A stretch of DNA of 64,000 nucleotides from Telmatospirillum sp. (GTDB taxonomy: Bacteria > Pseudomonadota > Alphaproteobacteria > CACIAM-22H2): NCBI GenBank assembly GCA_020248985.1, contig JADCGL010000008.1, positions 35,018-99,017 of the forward strand, written 5' to 3'. The notes under the pieces were generated by a model. It searched no databases and had not been told where the DNA came from. It worked only from the letters and a program-made list of their open reading frames with translations. The position numbers were made by a program, and so were the translations under genes. Shown here piece after piece: positions 1 to 8,839 of this stretch (position 1 is its first letter; every line of letters starts with the position of its first letter).

Positions 1-1
1 C

Positions 2-346
2 GCCACCATGTTCGTGCGCGACCATACGCGGCCCGAACTGCACAAGGCGTTCGGGCTCGACCCGACCGAATACGACTTCCAGGTCTTCCGCATCACGTCG
101 GAATGCACGAAGCAGATCTTCCCCTTCACGCTCGATATCGACCATCCGGCTTTCCGCGCCGGGCTCGAGCGGCTGTGCCGCCTGCAGACGGCGGTTGACG
201 CCGCGAAAGCCGAGGGCGGCGTGATGGGTATGGTCAAGCGTGCGGGCTGCGCCGTCGCCGCGGTCGCGACGTTTGCCGGGCTCTACATGCTGCCCGTCGT
301 GCGCCACGCCAAGCTGCCGCAGGTCCGCATGCAGGCCGTGTGGTAA
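2..346 (+). CDS. acsF: Mg-protoporphyrin IX monomethyl ester cyclase, aerobic (3' end only)
   Basis: C-terminal 114 residues of the oxygen-dependent di-iron cyclase that forms ring E in bacteriochlorophyll a synthesis. The start lies before the window. The visible part matches the family's C-terminus: a [10 protein letters not shown] segment, TLDIDHPAF about 30 residues later, an Ala-rich helix and a hydrophobic stretch containing MLPV before the stop. The iron ligands of this family lie further upstream and cannot be checked. puhE and hemA follow directly, an order seen at one end of many proteobacterial photosynthesis gene clusters, which supports the call. Confidence 0.9.
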   Translation, partial: ATMFVRDHTRPELHKAFGLDPTEYDFQVFRITSECTKQIFPFTLDIDHPAFRAGLERLCRLQTAVDAAKAEGGVMGMVKRAGCAVAAVATFAGLYMLPVVRHAKLPQVRMQAVW

Positions 347-354
347 GCGCGCCG

Positions 355-1284
355 ATGTTCGATTACGTCGCACCCGTGCTGTTCGTGTTGCTGGCCTGGT
401 GGTTCAGCACGGGTGCGATCTTCTATCTCGACGGCCTGCCGCGCCGCACGTTTCGCTACAGCATGGCCGGCATGACCGGCATTCTGGTTGCGGCTTTGTG
501 GGGCCTGTCGGCCACCGCTGCCGACGTCTCGAGCAGCGGCGCCTATATCGCCTTTGCCTGCGCCCTTGCCGTTTGGGGCTGGCAGGAAATGGGATTCCTG
601 ATGGGGTTCGTCACGGGCCCGCGGCGCGCGGCGTGCCCGCCCGGCATTGGTGCGGGCAAGCGCTTTTCGCTCGCCGTCGAAACCATCCTGTTCCACGAGT
701 TGGCTCTCGCCGTCTCCGGCCTTGCGGTTTTGGCGATGACCTGGGGCGGGGACAACCAGATCGGCACCTTGACGTTCCTGGCGCTGTGGACGATGCGCCT
801 CAGCACCAAGCTCAATCTGTTTTTGGGCGTGCCGAACCTCAGCGAAGAGGTTCTGCCTGCGCATCTTGCCTATCTCGCAAGCTATTTCGCCAAACGGCCG
901 ATGAACCTTTTCTTCCCGGTTTCGGTCACGCTGGCGACGACGGCAACCGGTTTCGCCTGGGGGGCGGTATCGGCATTGCCGGGGGGCGCACCCGAACTCG
1001 CGGGTGCCGTTCTCATCGCGACGATCCTGACGCTGGGCGTGCTGGAACATTGGTTCCTCGTCGTCCCGCTGCCGGTCAACGCGATCTGGAAATGGGGGCT
1101 GCGTTCGCGCGCTGCGAACGACGGCAAAGAAGCCGCCGCACGTCCGGTTTTCGGGCTTGCGTCGGGCAGGGGCGATCTCCGTCTGCAATTGGCTCCGGCC
1201 ATCGCGGCGAGACGCATGGTGCGACCGATCGGAGAATTGCTCGCGCCCGGGGTGGATGTGTCCATAAAACGGAGGCCGTCATGA
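355..1284 (+). CDS. puhE: PuhE, putative photosynthetic complex assembly protein 2
   Basis: A 309-residue polytopic membrane protein of the PuhE (DUF3623) family, found only in phototrophic proteobacteria and linked to reaction-centre and pigment-protein assembly. The sequence shows about seven hydrophobic segments, the first at residues 4-22 ([19 protein letters not shown]), with the family-like [13 protein letters not shown] and a central [14 protein letters not shown] start at ATG 355 because it sits directly before the first membrane segment. A GTG at 340 in the same frame overlaps the acsF stop and would add five residues. The stop overlaps the hemA ATG (ATGA), so the two genes are probably translationally coupled. 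Confidence 0.88.
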   Translation: MFDYVAPVLFVLLAWWFSTGAIFYLDGLPRRTFRYSMAGMTGILVAALWGLSATAADVSSSGAYIAFACALAVWGWQEMGFLMGFVTGPRRAACPPGIGAGKRFSLAVETILFHELALAVSGLAVLAMTWGGDNQIGTLTFLALWTMRLSTKLNLFLGVPNLSEEVLPAHLAYLASYFAKRPMNLFFPVSVTLATTATGFAWGAVSALPGGAPELAGAVLIATILTLGVLEHWFLVVPLPVNAIWKWGLRSRAANDGKEAAARPVFGLASGRGDLRLQLAPAIAARRMVRPIGELLAPGVDVSIKRRPS

Positions 1285-2492
1285 ACTACGAAAAATTCTT
1301 CGCTCAGAAACTCGATGGTCTTCGCAAGGAGGGCCGCTACCGCGTATTCACCGATCTCGAGCGCCATCGCGGCGACTTCCCGCGCGCCACGCATTTCGGC
1401 GAACACGAGCAAGCGCCGATCACCGTGTGGTGCTCGAACGACTATCTCGGCATGGGCCAGAACCCGCTCGTGGTGGGCGCCATGCACGAAGCACTCGACC
1501 GTTGCGGTGCGGGTGCCGGCGGGACGCGCAACATCTCGGGCAACAACCACTACCATGTGCTGCTCGAGCAGGAACTCGCCGACCTGCACGGCAAGGAAGC
1601 GTCGCTGCTGTTCACCTCGGGCTACGTGTCGAACTGGGCCTCGCTCAGCACGCTTGCGGCCGGCATTCCGAACTGCATCGTGCTGTCGGACTCGGAAAAC
1701 CACGCGTCGATGATCGAGGGCATTCGCCACAGCGGGGCCGAGAAGCGCATCTTCAGGCACAACGATCCGCAGGATCTCGCGCGCAAGCTCGCCGATCTCG
1801 ATCCTGCGCGCCCGAAACTCGTCGCGTTCGAATCCGTCTATTCGATGGACGGCGATATCGCCCCCATCGCGGAACTCTGCGACGTCGCCGACGCGCACAA
1901 CGCGATGACGTATCTCGACGAGGTGCATGCGGTCGGCCTCTACGGTCCGCGCGGCGGCGGCATTGCCGATCGCGAAGGCCTCAGCCATCGCCTCACCGTG
2001 ATCGAAGGCACGCTCGGCAAGGCTTTCGGCGTGCTCGGCGGCTACATTGCGGCCTCGGCCAATCTCGTCGATTTCATCCGCAGCTACGCCTCGGGCTTCA
2101 TCTTCACGACGTCGCTGCCGCCGGCTGTGGCGGCGGGGGCTCTTGCCAGCATCAAGCATCTCAAGACCAGTTCGGCCGAGCGCGAGCGCCAGCAGGCGGT
2201 CGTGCGCAAGGTGCGCGCGCGCCTGACGGCGGCGGGCATTCCCGTGCTGGCCAACAACAGCCATATCGTGCCGGTGATGGTGGGCGATCCCGTGCAGTGC
2301 AAGCGCATCAGCGACGAACTCCTCACCGAATACGGCATCTATGTACAGCCGATCAACTACCCGACCGTGCCGCGCGGCACCGAGCGCCTGCGCGTCACGC
2401 CGTCGCCGCTGCACACCGACGCCGACATCGACCATCTGGTCGCCTCGCTCTCGGCGATCTGGGGCAGGCTCGAACTCAAACGCGCCGCCTGA
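1281..2492 (+). CDS. hemA: 5-aminolevulinate synthase
   Basis: A 403-residue PLP enzyme condensing glycine and succinyl-CoA to 5-aminolevulinate (Shemin pathway), the first committed step of heme and bacteriochlorophyll synthesis in Alphaproteobacteria. Family hallmarks are [32 protein letters not shown] and the Schiff-base lysine in GTLGKAFG (K247 by my count). The length matches the usual 400-410 residues. The start is fixed by a GGAGG five bases before the ATG. It overlaps the puhE stop by four bases. Its place beside puhE suggests it serves, or is dedicated to, photopigment supply. Whether the genome carries a second ALA synthase cannot be seen here. Confidence 0.96.
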   Translation: MNYEKFFAQKLDGLRKEGRYRVFTDLERHRGDFPRATHFGEHEQAPITVWCSNDYLGMGQNPLVVGAMHEALDRCGAGAGGTRNISGNNHYHVLLEQELADLHGKEASLLFTSGYVSNWASLSTLAAGIPNCIVLSDSENHASMIEGIRHSGAEKRIFRHNDPQDLARKLADLDPARPKLVAFESVYSMDGDIAPIAELCDVADAHNAMTYLDEVHAVGLYGPRGGGIADREGLSHRLTVIEGTLGKAFGVLGGYIAASANLVDFIRSYASGFIFTTSLPPAVAAGALASIKHLKTSSAERERQQAVVRKVRARLTAAGIPVLANNSHIVPVMVGDPVQCKRISDELLTEYGIYVQPINYPTVPRGTERLRVTPSPLHTDADIDHLVASLSAIWGRLELKRAA

Positions 2493-2536
2493 AGCGCGAC
2501 GTCGCCGCAAAACAAAAAAGCTTGGGGGAGGGCGCT

Positions 2537-4462
2537 ATGGGGAATACGCAAACGACCACGCCGCTGCTGGACAAGATCCGCGTGCCCGCCGACGTGCGGG
2601 CCCTTTCGACGGCCGAGTTGGGGGACTTGGCCGTCGAACTGCGCGCCGAAACGGTTTCGGCCGTTTCGACGACGGGCGGGCATCTCGGCGCCAGTCTGGG
2701 CGTGGTCGAGCTCACCGTGGCCCTTCACCATGTTTTCGACACGCCCGAGGACAAGCTGATCTGGGACGTGGGCCACCAGGCCTATCCGCACAAGATCCTG
2801 ACCGGGCGGCGCGACCGAATTCGCACCTTGCGCCAGGGCGGCGGCCTGTCGGGATTCACCAAGCGCAGCGAAAGCGAATACGATCCTTTCGGCGCCGCAC
2901 ACTCCTCGACCTCGATCTCGGCGGGCCTGGGCATGGCCGTGGCGCGCGATCTCGAGGGGCGCGACAACAATGTCGTGTGCGTGATCGGCGACGGGGCGAT
3001 GTCGGCGGGCATGGCCTACGAGGCCATGAACAATGCGGGGGCGATGAAGTCGCGCCTGATCGTGATCCTCAACGACAACGACATGTCGATCGCGCCGCCG
3101 GTGGGGGCGATGAGTGCCTATCTCTCGCGCCTCATGTCGTCGCCGGGCTTCGTGCATTTGCGCGAGTTGGGAAAGCAGTTTGCCGCCCAATTGCCGCGCT
3201 CGATGCACGTGGCCGCTCGCCGCGTGGACACCTATGCGCGCGGCATGGCGACCGGCGGCACGCTGTTCGAGGAAATGGGCTTTTACTATCTGGGCCCCAT
3301 CGACGGGCACAATCTCGAGCATCTGTTGCCGGTACTTAGAAATGCGCGCGATTCCGAGCGTAACGGGCCGGTGCTGATCCATGTCGTCACGCAGAAGGGC
3401 AAGGGCTATGCGCCCGCCGAAGCGGCCGCCGACAAGTACCACGGCGTGGGCAAGTTCGACGTTTTGACCGGCACGCTCGCCCCCGTCAAAACCAATGCGC
3501 CGAGCTACACGAAGGTGTTCGGCGATGCGCTGGTGGCCGAGGCCGAGCGCGACGAAAAGATCGTCGCCGTCACGGCTGCGATGCCGACGGGCACGGGGCT
3601 CGATGCGTTCCAGCGCCGCTTTCCGTCGCGCTGCTTCGATGTCGGCATTGCCGAGCAGCACGCGGTGACGTTTGCGGCAGGTCTTGCGTGCGAAGGCTTC
3701 AAGCCGGTCGTGGCGATCTATTCGACCTTCCTGCAGCGTGCCTACGACCAGATCGTGCACGACGTGGCGCTGCAGCGCTTGCCCGTGCGCTTTGCGATCG
3801 ACCGTGCGGGCCTCGTGGGCGCCGACGGGCCAACGCATGCGGGTTCGTTCGATATCGGCTATTTGGCGTCGCTGCCGGACTTCGTCGTGATGGCGGCGGC
3901 GGACGAGGCTGAGCTCGTGCACATGGTCGCAACGGCGGCTTCCATCGACGACCGGCCGTCGGCCGTGCGCTATCCGCGCGGCGAAGGCGTGGGCGTGGAC
4001 ATGCCCGAACGCGGCGTGCCGCTCGAGATCGGGCGCGGCCGCGTGCTGCGCGAGGGCAACACGATCGCTATCCTGTCCTTCGGCACGCGCTTGTCCGAGT
4101 GTCTCAAGGCCGCCGACGAATTGGCCGCGCGCGGCCTGTCCGCGACGGTTGCCGACGCGCGCTTTGCCAAGCCCCTCGATCGCGATTTGCTGGGGCGTCT
4201 GGCACGCGGGCACGAGATGCTCGTGACGGTCGAAGAGGGGGCGGTTGGCGGCTTCGGCAGCCAGGTGCTGCACGCGATGGCCGAAGACGGGCTGCTCGAT
4301 CGCGGCCTCAAGGTGCGCAGTCTCGCTTTGCCCGACCGATTCATCGACCATGATTCGCCGCAGAAGATGTATGATGCGGCCGGTCTCAATGCGTCCCAGA
4401 TCGTCGCGACGATCTTGACGGCGTTGGACCGCGATGCGCGCGGGCTTTTGCATCGAGCTTAG
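2537..4462 (+). CDS. dxs: 1-deoxy-D-xylulose-5-phosphate synthase
   Basis: A 641-residue thiamine-diphosphate transketolase-like enzyme joining pyruvate and glyceraldehyde 3-phosphate, the entry step of the MEP isoprenoid pathway that feeds carotenoids, the bacteriochlorophyll tail and quinones. Visible features are [11 protein letters not shown] near the N-terminus, the catalytic-His region ([14 protein letters not shown]), the [16 protein letters not shown] diphosphate-binding motif, and [15 protein letters not shown] in the second domain. The length is normal. A GGGGGAG ribosome binding site lies six bases before the ATG. It follows hemA by 44 bases in the same direction, so tetrapyrrole and isoprenoid precursor supply are probably co-expressed. 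Confidence 0.96.
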   Translation: MGNTQTTTPLLDKIRVPADVRALSTAELGDLAVELRAETVSAVSTTGGHLGASLGVVELTVALHHVFDTPEDKLIWDVGHQAYPHKILTGRRDRIRTLRQGGGLSGFTKRSESEYDPFGAAHSSTSISAGLGMAVARDLEGRDNNVVCVIGDGAMSAGMAYEAMNNAGAMKSRLIVILNDNDMSIAPPVGAMSAYLSRLMSSPGFVHLRELGKQFAAQLPRSMHVAARRVDTYARGMATGGTLFEEMGFYYLGPIDGHNLEHLLPVLRNARDSERNGPVLIHVVTQKGKGYAPAEAAADKYHGVGKFDVLTGTLAPVKTNAPSYTKVFGDALVAEAERDEKIVAVTAAMPTGTGLDAFQRRFPSRCFDVGIAEQHAVTFAAGLACEGFKPVVAIYSTFLQRAYDQIVHDVALQRLPVRFAIDRAGLVGADGPTHAGSFDIGYLASLPDFVVMAAADEAELVHMVATAASIDDRPSAVRYPRGEGVGVDMPERGVPLEIGRGRVLREGNTIAILSFGTRLSECLKAADELAARGLSATVADARFAKPLDRDLLGRLARGHEMLVTVEEGAVGGFGSQVLHAMAEDGLLDRGLKVRSLALPDRFIDHDSPQKMYDAAGLNASQIVATILTALDRDARGLLHRA

Positions 4463-4482
4463 GCGGGGACAAGGGCGGCGGC

Positions 4483-5013
4483 GTGGCCGCACACCTGCCG
4501 CCACACACGGGAGCGGCAAGGGTGGAACCTGCGACGGCATCGGACTATCTCGCCCTGGCGGTGTTCGCCGGCCTGTGTTTTGCCGCCGCCTTGTCGGGTG
4601 CGTTTTTCCGCCCCGGCCCGTGGTACGAAACGCTCGCAAAACCGCGTTGGCGCCCGCCCAATTGGCTGTTTGGGCCGGCATGGCTCGTGCTGTTCTGCCT
4701 GATCGCGACGGCCGCGTGGCGTGTGTGGCGGGTTGCCGGCTTCGAGGAAGGCAGCCTTGCGATGGCCGTCTTCGGCGTGCAGCTCGTGTTCAACGCGGCA
4801 TGGTCGGCGCTGTTTTTCGGCGCCCGGCGCATGGATTGGGCCTTCTGGAATCTTGCGGCCCTGTGGCTGTCGATCCTGGCGATGATCGTGGCCTATGCGC
4901 CGCACGATGCGACGGCCGCCTGGATGATGGTGCCGTATCTTGCCTGGGTCACCTTTGCAGGGGCCCTCAATCGCGCCATGTGGCAGCTCAATCCAGCCTA
5001 CGCCCGCGCATAG
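4483..5013 (+). CDS. tspO: TspO/MBR family tryptophan-rich sensory protein
   Basis: A small integral membrane protein of the TspO (CrtK) family. In purple bacteria it binds porphyrins and negatively regulates photopigment genes in response to oxygen. The sequence is rich in Trp and shows five hydrophobic helices. Family motifs are WYETLAKPRWRPPNW after helix 1, FGPAWLVLF in helix 2, VFNAAWSALFFGAR, and WVTFAGALNRAMWQLNP near the end. The start is uncertain. GTG 4483 gives 176 residues, and GTG 4522 in the same frame gives 163, closer to the usual size of about 160. It lies 20 bases after dxs, which fits the pigment-related neighbourhood. Confidence 0.9.
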   Translation: MAAHLPPHTGAARVEPATASDYLALAVFAGLCFAAALSGAFFRPGPWYETLAKPRWRPPNWLFGPAWLVLFCLIATAAWRVWRVAGFEEGSLAMAVFGVQLVFNAAWSALFFGARRMDWAFWNLAALWLSILAMIVAYAPHDATAAWMMVPYLAWVTFAGALNRAMWQLNPAYARA

Positions 5014-5148
5014 CCCAGCGAATAGATGGACCTGCCCTGCAATTGAGCGTAAGGTCCGCCCACTGACGGAATGCCGTTCGTTCGCAGCGCCGTCGGCTGA
5101 GAGAGACGTGTACTCCCGCCCTTATCGTCACGCGAGGAGATGCGTCCC

Positions 5149-5238
5149 ATGAAAAGCTGGTTCATTCCGCCTGTCGTCGTTCCGGCCCTGCTGGTGCTGC
5201 TGGTTCTCGTCTATGCGGCCCTGCGCGCGCCGATCTGA
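5149..5238 (+). CDS. Small single-span membrane protein (29 aa)
   Basis: A 29-codon frame that encodes essentially one membrane helix: a short KSW start, then VVVPALLVLLVLVYAAL, ending RAPI. A good ribosome binding site (GAGGAG) lies about nine bases before the chosen ATG. An ATG three codons upstream sits directly on that site and is less likely. I do not recognise a family. It is followed 34 bases later by another small gene in the same direction. Single-helix proteins of this size are often accessory subunits or regulators of membrane complexes, but no partner is implied by position. The RBS and hydrophobic design make it more likely real than chance. Confidence 0.45.
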   Translation: MKSWFIPPVVVPALLVLLVLVYAALRAPI

Positions 5239-5272
5239 ATGCGCCCCACATTCCGCCACCCGGAGAAGTTCC

Positions 5273-5425
5273 ATGGCTAAAGGCCAGAAACGCAGCTCGC
5301 GCGAGCTGCGCAAACCCAAGGCCGCAAAAGCGGCGACGTCGAACGCAGCCGCACCGCGCGACGCACAGGCATTCCGCAACCGCAGCCCCGCCGGGGCCGC
5401 GATCGCCGACAAGAAAAAGGGCTGA
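5273..5425 (+). CDS. Small basic hypothetical protein (50 aa)
   Basis: A 50-residue, Lys/Arg/Ala-rich protein without hydrophobic segments. It begins MAKGQKRSSRELRKPKA, which resembles small basic proteins of unknown function common in Alphaproteobacteria (MxKGQxRSNREKRKPK type). The C-terminal half is low in complexity and ends in DKKKG, suggesting a disordered, possibly nucleic-acid-binding peptide. The start is supported by CGGAGAAG five bases before the ATG. Function unknown. Confidence 0.6.
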   Translation: MAKGQKRSSRELRKPKAAKAATSNAAAPRDAQAFRNRSPAGAAIADKKKG

Positions 5426-5433
5426 ACCGTCCC

Positions 5434-5790
5434 ATGCACCAGAACGTCCGATCGGGCCGCCGCAAGGCGATGCAGTATCTTGGCCGCATCGCGGGCACAG
5501 GCCAGCTGCAGCTCGACGCCACGCCAATGGGTCCGGCCAGCTACGATTTCGAGGGCTTCTTCAAGCCCGCGGGCGGGGTCGCATGTGCGGGCGAAATCGA
5601 AGCGCCGACCGCCGTGCTGCAGGGCCTCCTTGGCCAGCGCAATGTGCGCCTCGTGACCAAATCGGGCCTCACGCTCGAGTTGCGCCTGTCGGCCAAGAAG
5701 CTCGGCCCCACGGCGCGTGTGGCGCATGTGGACGTGTCGGGCGATCTGCCGACCGATGCCGCTGCATGGCGCAGCGTCGGCGACGAATAG
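5434..5790 (+). CDS. Hypothetical protein (118 aa)
   Basis: A soluble 118-residue protein that I do not recognise. It starts with a basic stretch (RSGRRKAMQYLGRI) and continues with alternating strand-like segments (GQLQLDATPMGPASYDFEGFF, NVRLVTKSGLTLELRLSAKKL), suggesting a small beta-rich fold. No catalytic or metal motif is visible. The second in-frame ATG, 12 codons in, could also be the start. It lies eight bases after the small basic protein and faces the glycosyltransferase on the other strand with four bases between their stops. Codon use matches neighbouring genes. Confidence 0.55.
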   Translation: MHQNVRSGRRKAMQYLGRIAGTGQLQLDATPMGPASYDFEGFFKPAGGVACAGEIEAPTAVLQGLLGQRNVRLVTKSGLTLELRLSAKKLGPTARVAHVDVSGDLPTDAAAWRSVGDE

Positions 5791-5794
5791 GCTC

Positions 5795-7033
5795 TCAGCG
5801 CAGCGATTCCGCCCACGCGATCTGCTGCGGAAGGCACACGCGCGTAAGGTCGTAGGTCTTGCACGCATGCGCGCGCGCGGCCGCCCCGAGCTCGCGCTGC
5901 AGATCGGGCCGTGCCAGCAGATCGGCCACCGTCGCAGCCAATTTTTCCACATCGAAAAAATCGACCAGCAGACCCGTTTTTCCGTGCACGATCGCCTCGC
6001 GCAGCGGGGCCGTGTCGCTCGCGACGATGGCGCAGCCCATGCTCATGGCTTCGAGCAGGCTCCAGCTCAGCACGAACGGATATGTCAGATAGACATGCGT
6101 GCGCGACAGCGCCAGCACGCGCATGAAATCGCCGTACGGCACGCGGCCGAGGAAATGCACGCGTACCCAGTCGGCATCCGAGATGCGCGGGCGGACTTCT
6201 TCGACGAGCGCGTCTTTCCAGCTGCGCCCGTCGGCGCGCGGGGCCCCGTAGCTGACGCCGTCGCCGCCGACGATCACCACGCGCGCGTTCGGGCGCAAGG
6301 CAAGCAAGGCCGGCAGCGCCCGCAAAAAGATATGCGCGCCGCGATAGGGTTCGAGATCGCGCACGACGAACGTCACGATCTCGTCGCCCCGCGTCAGCGT
6401 GAGCGGCCCGTTTTTGGTCGTAAGGTCGAGCCGCACATCGGGATTCGGCACGAGCTTGTCGGTGTCGATTCCGTCATGGGCGACCGTGATGCGGTTCGCA
6501 AATGCCGGCGGGAAGGTCGAGGCCTGCCATTGCGTGGGCGAGAGCCCGGAATCGGCGATCGAGAAATGCATGTCGTTGTTGAGATTTTTCATGCGCAGGC
6601 GGCATGAAACGCTCGCATCGTGGGTCGAAAACTCGGGATCGAAATCGGTGTCGATGCCGTGCACGCGATAGTAGAACTCGCAATAAATGCCGAGTTTGGC
6701 GTTGGGCCACACTTCTTTGAGGAACAGACTCTCGCCCCAGCCTGGGTGGGCCACGATCGCGTCGGGCTCGAAGCCGCGCGCCTTGAGCGCGCGCGCATTG
6801 TGGAAGGCGGCTTCCGCACGGATCGTTTTGGTTTCGAGATCGGCGACCCACGGATGCACGCCTTGCGTCGAGCCGCGCGCCGGGCGGTAGGAGTTCACGC
6901 GCAAACCGTCGAACTCGGTCATCGGCTCGGGCCGCATGGCCGTGGCTTCGACGTCGTGGCCGCGCCGTTTGAGCGCGGGGGCGAGATGGCGGAACTGGCC
7001 CGGGAAGTTCTGGTGGACGAACAGGAATCGCAT
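5795..7033 (-). CDS. GT4-type glycosyltransferase
   Basis: A 412-residue GT-B fold glycosyltransferase. The N-terminal domain opens with FLFVHQNFPGQFRHLAPAL and the nucleotide-sugar-binding C-terminal domain contains RDLEPYRGAHIFLRALP, VVIVGGDGVSYG and SWSLLEAMSMGCAIVASDTAPLRE. In the usual EX7E motif of GT4 enzymes only the second Glu is kept; the first position is Phe, so donor binding may differ or the enzyme may belong to a divergent branch. No membrane segment or signal peptide is seen. It is encoded alone, 50 bases after (downstream of) the protease gene on the same strand. The substrate cannot be told from sequence, but surface polysaccharide is likely. Confidence 0.8.
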   Translation of the reverse strand: MRFLFVHQNFPGQFRHLAPALKRRGHDVEATAMRPEPMTEFDGLRVNSYRPARGSTQGVHPWVADLETKTIRAEAAFHNARALKARGFEPDAIVAHPGWGESLFLKEVWPNAKLGIYCEFYYRVHGIDTDFDPEFSTHDASVSCRLRMKNLNNDMHFSIADSGLSPTQWQASTFPPAFANRITVAHDGIDTDKLVPNPDVRLDLTTKNGPLTLTRGDEIVTFVVRDLEPYRGAHIFLRALPALLALRPNARVVIVGGDGVSYGAPRADGRSWKDALVEEVRPRISDADWVRVHFLGRVPYGDFMRVLALSRTHVYLTYPFVLSWSLLEAMSMGCAIVASDTAPLREAIVHGKTGLLVDFFDVEKLAATVADLLARPDLQRELGAAARAHACKTYDLTRVCLPQQIAWAESLR

Positions 7034-7083
7034 GGCAGGCCGAATCTAGCCCGCCGCTGCGATCCGATCTACGCTTTCGACCG

Positions 7084-8520
7084 CTAGCCGCGCACCGGCG
7101 GCACCGGCAAGGCCAGATAAAGCGGCTGGCCGTCGCGGCTCAAGAACAGAGCAATGCCCGGGCGTTGGTTCTGGCGCGCGGTGCGCAAGGCTGTGGCAAG
7201 GTCGTTGGGGCTTCGGATCTTCTGGCGATCTACTTCAAGCAGCACGTCGCCGGGCCGCAAGCCGGCTTGCTCGGCCATGCCGTCTTGGGCGATTTCGGCG
7301 ACGATCGTTTCGCCTTGGCCACCACGCGCCAGGCGCAAGCCCAAGCCGGCCACCGGGGTTTGCGGCTCGGGTGCCGTCGCCGCCACGGGCGCTGCGTCCG
7401 CAGGGGCAGCACCCAGCGCAACGGTCGTTGCGATGCGATGCCCGTCCCGCCATACATCGAACGTGGCTTTGGTGCCCGAGGCAAGGTCGCCCACGCGCCG
7501 CGACAGGTCGCGCGGATCGCCGATGGCCGAACTGTCGAGCGCAAGGATCACGTCGCCGCGCCGCAAGCCCGCCTGGTCGGCGGGGCTGTTTTTCTGCACC
7601 GAGCCGATCAAGGCACCCTGCGCACTCGGCAGCTTGAGGGCTGCGGCCAGCGTTTCGTCGATGCCTTGCGTCTGCACGCCGAGCCAGGCGCGGTCGACGC
7701 TTCCGTGCGCGCGCAGCTGGTCCACGACCTTGCGAACGAGGTTCGACGGGATCGCAAAGCCGAGCCCGACCGAGCCGCCATTGGGCGAGAAGATCGCGGT
7801 GTTCATGCCGATGACCTTGCCGTCGCGTCCGAAGCTCGGGCCGCCGGAATTGCCTTGGTTGATCGCCGCGTCGATCTGCAGGAAATCGTCGTACGGACCC
7901 GCCCCGATGTCGCGCGCGCGCGCCGAGACGATGCCGGCCGTGACCGTGCCGCCGAGGCCGAACGGATTGCCGACCGCCAGTACCCATTGGCCGATGCGTA
8001 CCGCATCCGAATCGCCGAAGGCGACCGCAACCAGCGGCTTGGACGATTCGACCTTCAGGAGAGCGATGTCGGTGCGCGCATCCGCGCCGATGCGTTTGGC
8101 GGGCAGGCGCGTGCCGTCGGCGAACACGATCTGGATGGCGTCGGCGCGGCCCGCGACATGGTAGTTCGTGACGATATAGCCGCTCGGATCGATCACGAAG
8201 CCGGAGCCGAGTCCGCGCACGCGATGCGCCTGGCGCGAGCCTTGGCCGAAGAAGGGTGCCAGCGGCGTGCCGCGGAATTGCGGCGGCACGCCTGCCTCCT
8301 CGTCGACCTCAGTTGCCGTGACGGCGACCTGTACGACGGCGGGCGACACGGAAGCGGCAAGATCGCTGAAATCGGGCAGCGCTTGCAGGGCCCCAGCGGC
8401 TGCGGGGGCGACGTTCGGCGTTTGCGCGCGCGCCAGGATCGGCGACAGCGCGAGCAAAGCGACGAGCGAAACGGTCGCAAGGATCGAAGCGCGCGTGGTG
8501 CGAAGTTTGGGCTGCGTCAT
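7084..8520 (-). CDS. HtrA/DegP-type periplasmic serine protease with two PDZ domains
   Basis: A 478-residue Do-like protease. The first 32 residues form a Sec signal peptide (basic start, VSLVALLALSPILA, then ARAQ). The trypsin-like domain carries the complete triad: His121 in NYHVAG, Asp151 in TDIALLKV and Ser225 in GNSGGP. Two PDZ domains follow, with GLRRGDVILALDSS and GLRPGDVLLEVDRQ as ligand-loop signatures. Between them is an Ala/Pro-rich linker. Such proteins degrade or refold damaged envelope proteins. A GAGGAG site precedes the ATG. No regulator gene is adjacent, and I cannot tell DegP, DegQ and DegS types apart beyond noting two PDZ domains. Confidence 0.93.
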   Translation of the reverse strand: MTQPKLRTTRASILATVSLVALLALSPILARAQTPNVAPAAAGALQALPDFSDLAASVSPAVVQVAVTATEVDEEAGVPPQFRGTPLAPFFGQGSRQAHRVRGLGSGFVIDPSGYIVTNYHVAGRADAIQIVFADGTRLPAKRIGADARTDIALLKVESSKPLVAVAFGDSDAVRIGQWVLAVGNPFGLGGTVTAGIVSARARDIGAGPYDDFLQIDAAINQGNSGGPSFGRDGKVIGMNTAIFSPNGGSVGLGFAIPSNLVRKVVDQLRAHGSVDRAWLGVQTQGIDETLAAALKLPSAQGALIGSVQKNSPADQAGLRRGDVILALDSSAIGDPRDLSRRVGDLASGTKATFDVWRDGHRIATTVALGAAPADAAPVAATAPEPQTPVAGLGLRLARGGQGETIVAEIAQDGMAEQAGLRPGDVLLEVDRQKIRSPNDLATALRTARQNQRPGIALFLSRDGQPLYLALPVPPVRG

Positions 8521-8638
8521 GATGCGTTCTCCTCGTTGGCGGATGCGGCCAACATGGTTCCAGATCGCGCGCAGATGATGGCGGGAACAAGGCTGCTTTT
8601 GGGCAAGCCGTTACGGGCTGTAACGGTGCCGCCGCTTT

Positions 8639-8728
8639 TCAGCCGGCAAAGCCGAGCCAACGCAGCAGCATGATCGTGGCCCCGATCAGGGCTGAACTCT
8701 TGAGAGCGATCAAAGCGGTGTCGGACAT
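8639..8728 (-). CDS. Possible small hydrophobic protein (29 aa)
   Basis: A 29-codon frame in the gap between the protease gene and the lysR gene, coding a largely hydrophobic peptide (MSDTALIALKSS, then ALIGATIMLLRWLGFAG). It could be a single membrane helix. The ribosome binding site is poor and no family is recognised, so chance cannot be excluded. The rest of this gap of about 320 bases holds the inverted repeat listed separately and nothing else I can identify. Confidence 0.25.
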   Translation of the reverse strand: MSDTALIALKSSALIGATIMLLRWLGFAG

Positions 8729-8762
8729 AGCCGCGAGAATGATCGCGGCAACCGTGGGCCTG

Positions 8763-8778
8763 CAATTGAGGAAAATTG
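8763..8778. promoter_or_regulatory. Candidate LysR-type operator upstream of the lysR gene
   Basis: A perfect inverted repeat CAATT-N6-AATTG, 62 bases before the lysR start. The 15-base core AATTGAGGAAAATTG occurs again, unchanged, at 10301-10315 in front of the siroheme synthase gene. Position and dyad shape fit autoregulation by the LysR protein. The binding itself is inferred. Confidence 0.45.
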
Positions 8779-8839
8779 CCGGTTGGGTTTCGAAAAACTA
8801 GACATGCGTTCGTCGCATCGACCCGCTAAAGTTCCATGC

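Noticed and set aside
2357..4681. Long open frame antisense to dxs
   Set aside because: The translation is Arg/His-rich with no recognisable domain, typical of the reverse strand of GC-rich coding DNA. dxs on the plus strand is unambiguous.
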